A DNA stretch of 36,499 bases from Bryobacterales bacterium (GTDB lineage Bacteria > Acidobacteriota > Terriglobia > Bryobacterales > Bryobacteraceae). Positions within the stretch are counted from its first letter, which is position 1. Each line of letters begins with the position of its first letter. The notes under the pieces were generated by a model, which saw nothing but the letters and a program-made list of their open reading frames with translations, had not been told where the DNA came from and did not search any database. The stretch is from the NCBI GenBank assembly GCA_020847975.1, contig JADLBD010000193.1:1-36499 (forward strand), read 5' to 3'. Shown here piece by piece: positions 32,122 to 36,499 of this stretch. A program made the position numbers and the translations under genes.

Positions 32122-32451
32122 ATGAAGACGCAGCACGAGATTCTGATGGAAGATCGGGAGTTCCGGAGACTCCTGACTATCGAGGCACTGGTGACGGAAG
32201 CCTCGGAGATGATTGCCCGGCTGATGGCGGAACAGGATGTGAGCAAGGCCGATCTGGCGCGCAAGTTGAACAAGTCCCGCGCCTGGGTAACCCAGTTGCT
32301 GAGCGGCAAAGCCAACATGACCGTTCGTACCCTGGGCGAGGTTGTGTATGCTCTCGGTGCGGAGGTGAAACTGAACGCCCAACCGCCGGGTTGGAAGCAT
32401 GAACGCCGTCGTCATCGAGCAGAACCGGGACGAAACCGAACTGGCGTCTGA
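32122..32451 (+). CDS. XRE-family helix-turn-helix regulator, antitoxin-like
   Basis: A 109-residue protein with an XRE/HTH_3 domain at about 45-100: DVSKADLARKLNKSRAWVTQ is the helix-turn-helix, followed by LLSGKANMTVRTLGEVVYAL. This pattern is typical of HigA-like antitoxins and small phage or island regulators. The N-terminal 40 residues are charged and helical. I choose the ATG at 32122, where the alignable protein begins; GAAGGCGAAGCG before it is a modest ribosome site, and the frame running back to 32035 enters the decayed oxidase copy. No toxin gene of the HigB type adjoins it. Its 3' end overlaps a tiny ORF in another frame. It may regulate the patch that contains the nuclease gene. 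Confidence 0.8.
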   Translation: MKTQHEILMEDREFRRLLTIEALVTEASEMIARLMAEQDVSKADLARKLNKSRAWVTQLLSGKANMTVRTLGEVVYALGAEVKLNAQPPGWKHERRRHRAEPGRNRTGV

Positions 32452-32530
32452 AGTCAACCAGGGCGCTGCGATTCGCCGCATCCGGTTGGCTCGTGCCAAT
32501 GTTGCTCCGCAGGCAATGGAAGAGGGGTGA
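32399..32530 (+). CDS. small ORF overlapping the XRE gene, hypothetical
   Basis: A 43-codon frame begins with an ATG at 32399, inside the last 53 bases of the XRE gene but in another frame, and stops at 32528-32530, 1 base before the convergent gene. The translation begins MNAVVIEQNRDETELASEVN and is acidic first, then basic (IRRIRLARANVAPQ). No family is recognised. Its overlap with the regulator is the usual form of translational coupling, which is the main argument that it is real; the alternative is chance. Confidence 0.4.
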   Translation: MNAVVIEQNRDETELASEVNQGAAIRRIRLARANVAPQAMEEG

Positions 32531-32531
32531 C

Positions 32532-33083
32532 TTACTTCTCATGGTTGCGGTTGGGGCTGTTCAGGCAACCGCTGCCGGTAGAGGTTGAACCGCACCACCG
32601 GCACTTGTTGGAGCCGCTTCCATGCCGGTGCTTCTTTGTTGGGCTGTTCAGGCAGCTTCCATAGGACGACGATCCGCAGAACTCACAACGCTTCTCGTCC
32701 TCGATATGCTCGTGTTTCTTGTGGGGGCTCCGAAGACAGGAGCCGTAGGAAGTTGAGTTGCAGTACCTGCACTTGCTCATCACGGGCCTCACATCCGTTT
32801 TGACGCCGGCGGCCCAGATCAGTGCCGGCAATGTGTTTCCCGTGCTGACCAGCCTGCCCTGGGCATCTCTCGTCTGGCGGCTGCGGGGATCATAACGGCC
32901 CAGAAGTCTGCTCGCGCGATCCCTCGCCTCCATGGCGCAATCCCCCTGTGTGCGCAACGTGCCTACCAACCGGTTCTGGGCGTCGCGAATCTCCTCGAGC
33001 TTGGGCGGGCAGGCGGGTGCGGCCGAGGGAGTCGCAGTCAATAGCACACAAATAACAATCAGTAGCAGTCTCAACATGTCCAT
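32532..33083 (-). CDS. secreted protein with three Cys-rich ribbon-like repeats, function unknown
   Basis: A 183-residue protein with a Sec signal peptide (MDMLRLLLIVICVLLTATPS, cleavage after about residue 22). Residues about 28-95 contain two RDAQxRLVxT-type segments and LLGRYDPRSRQTRDAQGRL, a short repeat pattern seen in many small bacterial proteins of unknown role. From about residue 103 come three copies of a unit of about 26-27 residues: KCRYCNSTSYGSCLRSPHKK, RCEFCGSSSYGSCLNSPTKK and KCRWCGSTSTGSGCLNSPNR, each ending in His-rich residues. Each unit has a CxxC pair, a third Cys and a nearby His, which could bind zinc or another metal. The start is the first of two close ATGs and lacks a strong ribosome site. 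It converges with the small ORF. Confidence 0.75.
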   Translation of the reverse strand: MDMLRLLLIVICVLLTATPSAAPACPPKLEEIRDAQNRLVGTLRTQGDCAMEARDRASRLLGRYDPRSRQTRDAQGRLVSTGNTLPALIWAAGVKTDVRPVMSKCRYCNSTSYGSCLRSPHKKHEHIEDEKRCEFCGSSSYGSCLNSPTKKHRHGSGSNKCRWCGSTSTGSGCLNSPNRNHEK

Positions 33084-33229
33084 GGTCCCATGGCTTCAAT
33101 TCCGGCGGGAGACGGACCGCGATGCGGTTCGCCGTGACCAGTAGCCCGAACCAAGCATCAAATTGCCTCGGCGTAACTAACGAGCCTAATGAGCGGTCAG
33201 CCGAAATCCGATAGTGTGCTTGTGTCTTC

Positions 33230-33261
33230 CATTCGCACAATCCCACGTCCTCATTCGCACA
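33230..33261. repeat. 10-bp direct repeat before the nuclease gene
   Basis: CATTCGCACA occurs at 33230-33239 and again at 33252-33261, a spacing of 22 bases, i.e. about two helical turns. The second copy runs straight into the AGGAG ribosome site (33261-33265) of the nuclease gene. Such phasing is what a dimeric regulator would need, so these could be operator half-sites; chance duplication is possible. The rest of the 188-base gap 33084-33271 shows no clear promoter or terminator. Confidence 0.4.
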
Positions 33262-33271
33262 GGAGTCTTGC

Positions 33272-34642
33272 ATGGACATTCTACTAAACCATCAGAATCT
33301 CAATGTCTTCAATCACTTTGGCGACAGCGCGCAGAACGAAAACAACACGACAAGGGCCTTTCTGATCGCCGCCACGCGTTCGGCCTGGAGCCCCATGCTT
33401 CTGCGCGGGTTCTTCGATCTTGTCGCCTCTCGGGTTAAGGAGAGGTTCCCCGAGCGAGCTGCTCTGCTTGGCTGCTTTGCTCAAGCTTGGCCGGACAAGA
33501 TCGACATCTCAATGGAAAAGAATATCCGGGCCGAAACCTTTCCTGGGGTGGGTGTTGATCGCGCAGTCCTCGTCGAGTTGACTCCGGCCGGTATCGTCGC
33601 GGACTTGGCCGTGCGGCCACCGGAAATCGGTGAAACCGGCAGAGTAGACGCCACAATCGTGGTCCGGCAATCCGACGGCGATGGACTCGCTCTGGTCATC
33701 GAGAGCAAACTCTACGGGAGGGCCGGCCACGAACAGTTGATGAAATACAAGCAGGCGCTGGAAAGCCGAAACATAGAGACGCTCCTCGTTGATGTCGCGT
33801 GGGAGGAGATTTACGCTTTGGCGGACAGCCTGCCAGAGGCTGCGGAGCATGACTCCATCCTGAGTGATTTCAAGTCCTTCTTGGCTCGGGATCCACGACT
33901 CGCCGGATTTACTGGATTCAGACAGGGTGACTTCGATGGGCCTACGTATGTTTTGGACGCTCGTCTGCAAAAGCTGTGTGAAACCCTGGCTGGTCAGAGC
34001 ACGAACTCGCCACTCCAAGGCGCCATGGTTGAGCGCAAGCGCGGCGGCTTGGATTACGACATTCTCCTGGCTGATCAGTCCCGTCTGGTGGGCAATATCG
34101 GGCTCGCGTGCTGGGATCAAGATGCCCTTTACGCCAAGCTCGTGATTGGATGGCGTTCGCGCTGGGAAACGAACCGGGCGATCGAATCGGGTTCCGCCGC
34201 CGGAAAAGTGAGCATGTTGCTCCAAAGGCTGTGCGCCCGTGCTGACGTCACAATTGATGCTACCGTCCGGCCATTCTTCAACCGCTTCCAATACTCGGGC
34301 GCTGCGCAGTGGCGCCGGGTTATCAAGCAGAACGAGGACCCTTTGGAAGTTTGGCAAAGCCTTATAGAGTTCGCTCGAAGCTATCACGCGAAGCCTTTGA
34401 ATCCTGAGAGCCTCATCCGACTTCAACGGCCGCCAGTCAGGGTGATTGACCAGGACTCCCTCAGCAGGGCGCTTGATCAGCAAGTGAATTGTTTTGTCCC
34501 ACTCGTCCTGGTGACGGCGTGGCAACCAGGGGATCTGGCAAGGCTGAAGCCTGACGAACTGACGAAGACTGTGCGTGAAACGTTGGCTGACTTGGCGAAG
34601 CTGTTGGTGGTTCTCAGCGGTGTTCCCAATAACCCGTCCTGA
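33272..34642 (+). CDS. stand-alone PD-(D/E)XK nuclease-like protein
   Basis: A 456-residue cytoplasmic protein. The N-terminal part has the hallmarks of a PD-(D/E)XK restriction-like nuclease: Glu23 in the helix NENNTTRAFLIAA, Asp126 in RVDATIVV, the E-S-K triplet Glu144-Lys146 in LALVIESKLYG, and Gln155/Tyr159 in EQLMKYKQAL. The C-terminal 230 residues have no recognised domain and may bind the target or a partner. The start is well supported by AGGAG 6 bases before the ATG. There is no methyltransferase, helicase or ATPase beside it, so it is neither a classical restriction system nor a known multi-gene defence island. Its codon choice looks less G/C-biased at third positions than that of the flanking metabolic genes, hinting at acquisition. 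A role in DNA or phage defence is inferred only. Confidence 0.75.
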   Translation: MDILLNHQNLNVFNHFGDSAQNENNTTRAFLIAATRSAWSPMLLRGFFDLVASRVKERFPERAALLGCFAQAWPDKIDISMEKNIRAETFPGVGVDRAVLVELTPAGIVADLAVRPPEIGETGRVDATIVVRQSDGDGLALVIESKLYGRAGHEQLMKYKQALESRNIETLLVDVAWEEIYALADSLPEAAEHDSILSDFKSFLARDPRLAGFTGFRQGDFDGPTYVLDARLQKLCETLAGQSTNSPLQGAMVERKRGGLDYDILLADQSRLVGNIGLACWDQDALYAKLVIGWRSRWETNRAIESGSAAGKVSMLLQRLCARADVTIDATVRPFFNRFQYSGAAQWRRVIKQNEDPLEVWQSLIEFARSYHAKPLNPESLIRLQRPPVRVIDQDSLSRALDQQVNCFVPLVLVTAWQPGDLARLKPDELTKTVRETLADLAKLLVVLSGVPNNPS

Positions 34643-34654
34643 AGCCATCATCCT

Positions 34655-34856
34655 GGGGCTCGTAATCGTCGAGGCCGTCCTCGGGTAGTGGCCGGGAACG
34701 TGAAGCGCAGATCGCCGGACCGGCTCCTCCGGCCGGCTCCACGGGCGTCACTGCTGGTAAGGGGCATGCGGCACGGCGTGGCGATGTACACTGGCCGGCT
34801 GGCGATACTCCGTCCCGCATATGGCCGGGAATGGCCGGCAGGAGCGGGGGGGCCAT
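34655..34856 (-). pseudogene. relict of a GH95 gene (5' part, deleted and frameshifted)
   Basis: Minus-strand DNA at 34848-34790 gives LLPAIPG followed by a damaged segment, matching LLLAIPCLAQD at the start of the intact Sec-type GH95 protein. After an internal deletion equal to about 70 residues, DNA near 34770-34755 matches its RRMPPYQP codons. After a short insertion, GDLRFTFPA (from 34716 downward) matches GDLHLRFPG, and a neighbouring frame continues with EDGLDDY. The pieces lie in the order expected of a gene reading left from about 34850. Nothing downstream of about 120 residues remains, since the nuclease gene lies there. No function is expected. Confidence 0.72.
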
Positions 34857-34947
34857 TGTAGCCGCCGCCGGTGTTAGACTTACTCGGCATGAATGGTGGA
34901 GAACGGAGCCGGCGGCGATTTCTCGGGTGGCTGGCGGGCAGCCCGCT
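34852..34947. repeat. junction repeat, copy B
   Basis: This is the partner of 31936-32031 (84 of 96 bases identical by eye, no gaps). Here the plus-strand oxidase side is intact and the minus-strand GH95 side is decayed, the reverse of copy A. The two copies are in the same orientation, 2916 bases apart, and enclose the XRE, Cys-rich-repeat and nuclease genes. Confidence 0.85.
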
Positions 34948-36061
34948 ATTGTTCGGGGGACAAGGGGGAGAAGCGATTGCAGACCCGAAGGAGGCGATCA
35001 ACGTCTTCGAATTCGAGGAAGCGGCGCGAAAAGCGCTGCCTCCGGCGCATTTCGGCTACCTGGCGACGGGAGTAGACGATGACGCGACGCTGCGGGCAAA
35101 CCGTGAAGGATTCGAGCGGGTGTACCTGCGGCCGCGGCGGCTGATGGACATTCGCCGCGTGGATACTCGCGCGGAGTTGTTTGGAACCGTGTGGGAGACT
35201 CCGCTGGGGCTTGCGCCAGTGGGGAACCAAAAAGCGTTCCACCCGGACGGGGAGTTGCCGGTGGCGCGGGCGGCAAAGGGAAAGAGCGCCCTGCAAATTC
35301 TGTCCACGGCGGCGAACACGTCCGTGGAGGATGTCGCAGCGGCATTGGGGCGGCCGCCGTGGTACCAGCTCTATCCGACGTCGCGATGGGAGATTACGGA
35401 GCGGTTGGTCCACAGAGTGGCGGCAGCGGGGTGCCCGGTGCTGGTCTTGACCATCGACACACAGGCCGGGCGGCATACGGAGACGTTCGAGCGCATGAAG
35501 CGGCTCGACAAGCGGAACTGCGCGGCCTGCCACGGGACACGGCCGGAGGATTTTTATCGCCGCAAACCGATGTTTGCCGGGACCGATGTGACCGGACTGC
35601 GGACAAGCAACGAAGCCCTGGACTGGGAGCACGTGAAGCGCCTGAAGAAGCTCTCGCCGATGAAGCTGTTGATCAAAGGAATCGAGACGAGAGAGGACGC
35701 GAAGCTGTGCGTGGATACGGGGGTTGACGGGATCATCGTGTCCAACCACGGCGGACGCGCCGAGGAGAGCGGGCGGGGCACGATCGAATGCCTGCCGGAG
35801 GTGGTGGAGGCCGCGGGCAGTCGCATTCCGGTGTTGATGGACGGGGGAATCCGGCGCGGCACGGATATTTTCAAGGCGCTGGCCCTGGGGGCGCGCGGGG
35901 TTTTTATAGGGAGGCCGTACATCTGGGGACTGGCCGCTTTTGGGCAGGCGGGGGTGGAACGGGTGATCGACATTCTGAGGGTGGAGTTGCAGCTTGTGAT
36001 GAAGCAGTGCGGAGCACGTTCGATCGCGGAGATTACAAGGGCATCGGTGGGCTACCGCTAG
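34889..36061 (+). CDS. Tat-exported FMN-dependent 2-hydroxyacid oxidase/dehydrogenase with a CxxCH motif
   Basis: A 390-residue member of the FMN-dependent alpha-hydroxyacid dehydrogenase family (lactate/glycolate oxidase fold). Expected active-site residues are visible: Tyr in HFGYLATG, Tyr in WYQLYPTSRW, Lys in LLIKGIETRED, and the His and Arg of SNHGGRAEE. The phosphate-binding DGGIRRGTDIFKALALGA segment is also present. The enzyme should oxidise an L-2-hydroxyacid. The N terminus (RSRRRFLGWLAGSPLLFGG) is a twin-arginine signal. In the variable loop after the flavin barrel's fourth strand lies NCAACHG: Cys211, Cys214, His215, a CxxCH c-type heme signature. An upstream GTG at 34871 is in frame, but the ATG at 34889 is conserved in the decayed copy at 31973. 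No Shine-Dalgarno is seen. Confidence 0.9.
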   Translation: MNGGERSRRRFLGWLAGSPLLFGGQGGEAIADPKEAINVFEFEEAARKALPPAHFGYLATGVDDDATLRANREGFERVYLRPRRLMDIRRVDTRAELFGTVWETPLGLAPVGNQKAFHPDGELPVARAAKGKSALQILSTAANTSVEDVAAALGRPPWYQLYPTSRWEITERLVHRVAAAGCPVLVLTIDTQAGRHTETFERMKRLDKRNCAACHGTRPEDFYRRKPMFAGTDVTGLRTSNEALDWEHVKRLKKLSPMKLLIKGIETREDAKLCVDTGVDGIIVSNHGGRAEESGRGTIECLPEVVEAAGSRIPVLMDGGIRRGTDIFKALALGARGVFIGRPYIWGLAAFGQAGVERVIDILRVELQLVMKQCGARSIAEITRASVGYR

Positions 36062-36105
36062 AATCGGCGCGCCTTCCCGCTTGTAAATGTAAGGGGGCTG
36101 CGCAC

Positions 36106-36499
36106 ATGAATCCGAGCGCCTACAAGAGGAGATACGACAAGCTGCGGGTCACGCTGGAGGATGGCAGCACCGAAACCGTTGCGGTGAACCAGTACCGGCT
36201 GCGGAGCATGAACTACAACGAGACGGCGAACAACGCCTTCATAGGGAAGCTGCGGGACCACGGCATGGACATGGTGCTGCGAATTGACACGGGCGCGGGG
36301 ATGATGGTGGTGGACCGGCGGATGAACGAGAAAGAAGTCAGGTTCCGGAACAAGTTTCACATCGAGGCGACGGTGACCGAGGAGCGTCCGGACGGGACGG
36401 TGATCACCGGGACCAATGCGGACAAGGTGCTGGTGGACAAGACGGGGGCGAAGATCGTGGGTGAGGTATATGGGGAACGTGACTGGGGCGAGTTGACGC
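36106..36499 (+). CDS. unrecognised protein, 5' part only
   Basis: An open frame starts with an ATG at 36106, behind AAGGGGG at 36091-36097, and runs off the end of the window after 131 codons. The translation begins MNPSAYKRRYDKLRVTLEDG and has no signal peptide. It is rich in charged residues and alternates short strand-like segments (MVLRIDTGAGMMVVDRR; HIEATVTEERPDGTVITG), suggesting a beta-rich soluble protein. I do not recognise the family. It is 44 bases downstream of the FMN oxidase gene on the same strand and may be co-transcribed with it. Confidence 0.65.
   Translation, partial: MNPSAYKRRYDKLRVTLEDGSTETVAVNQYRLRSMNYNETANNAFIGKLRDHGMDMVLRIDTGAGMMVVDRRMNEKEVRFRNKFHIEATVTEERPDGTVITGTNADKVLVDKTGAKIVGEVYGERDWGELT

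Noticed and set aside
1..36499. CRISPR arrays, tRNA or rRNA genes, transposases, integrases
   Set aside because: I looked for repeat-spacer patterns, tRNA-like cloverleaf ends and transposase motifs and saw none; a tRNAscan or ISfinder search would be needed to exclude degenerate ones.

Overview
The window looks like a chromosomal segment of a G+C-rich soil-type acidobacterium, most likely of the Bryobacterales/Solibacter group. I infer this from the gene content: three very large Oar-like TonB-dependent receptors with an N-terminal carboxypeptidase-regulatory domain, a CRTAC1/UnbV FG-GAP protein, a long TPR protein, Tat-exported hydrolases, a P1-family peptidase and a lone ECF-type sigma factor. 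I see no rRNA, tRNA, CRISPR array, insertion sequence or origin.

Layout. (1) 1-15.3 kb: the tail of a DUF1501 gene faces a long minus-strand block. That block holds two similar Oar-like receptors (270-3701 and 3867-7385, the latter behind a near-consensus promoter), then a probable operon read CRTAC1/UnbV protein -> third Oar-like receptor -> TPR protein, whose last two genes overlap. (2) 15.4-22.6 kb: a cytoplasmic protein with an NlpC/P60-like Cys/His arrangement, then a 2-hydroxyacid/2-oxoacid cluster: a D-2-hydroxyacid dehydrogenase diverging from a tightly coupled aminotransferase, FAD/Fe-S 2-hydroxyacid dehydrogenase and MatC-like dicarboxylate permease. (3) 22.7-25.7 kb, minus strand: sulfatase -> P1 peptidase -> ECF sigma factor, closed by a terminator. 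(4) 25.7-31.9 kb: a secreted alpha/beta hydrolase and a Tat-type GH95 fucosidase on plus, a vapBC toxin-antitoxin pair with a clear inverted-repeat operator, and a second, Sec-type GH95 enzyme on minus. (5) 32.0-34.7 kb: an accessory-looking patch with an XRE regulator, a tiny overlapping ORF, a secreted protein with three Cys-rich ribbon-like repeats and a PD-(D/E)XK nuclease. (6) 34.9-36.5 kb: a Tat-exported FMN 2-hydroxyacid oxidase carrying a CxxCH motif, and the start of an unrecognised gene.

How it fits together (inference). The receptors, sulfatase, hydrolases and two GH95 enzymes suggest uptake and breakdown of complex, perhaps sulfated and fucosylated, glycans. The central cluster and the FMN oxidase handle 2-hydroxy- and 2-oxoacids.

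The most notable points are: the accessory patch is bracketed by two decayed copies of one GH95/FMN-oxidase junction (84 of 96 bases identical by eye), each copy having lost the opposite gene; the FMN oxidase has a possible c-type heme site; the VapC toxin has His where a catalytic Asp is expected; and the region holds a stand-alone nuclease and a Cys-rich repeat protein of unknown role.
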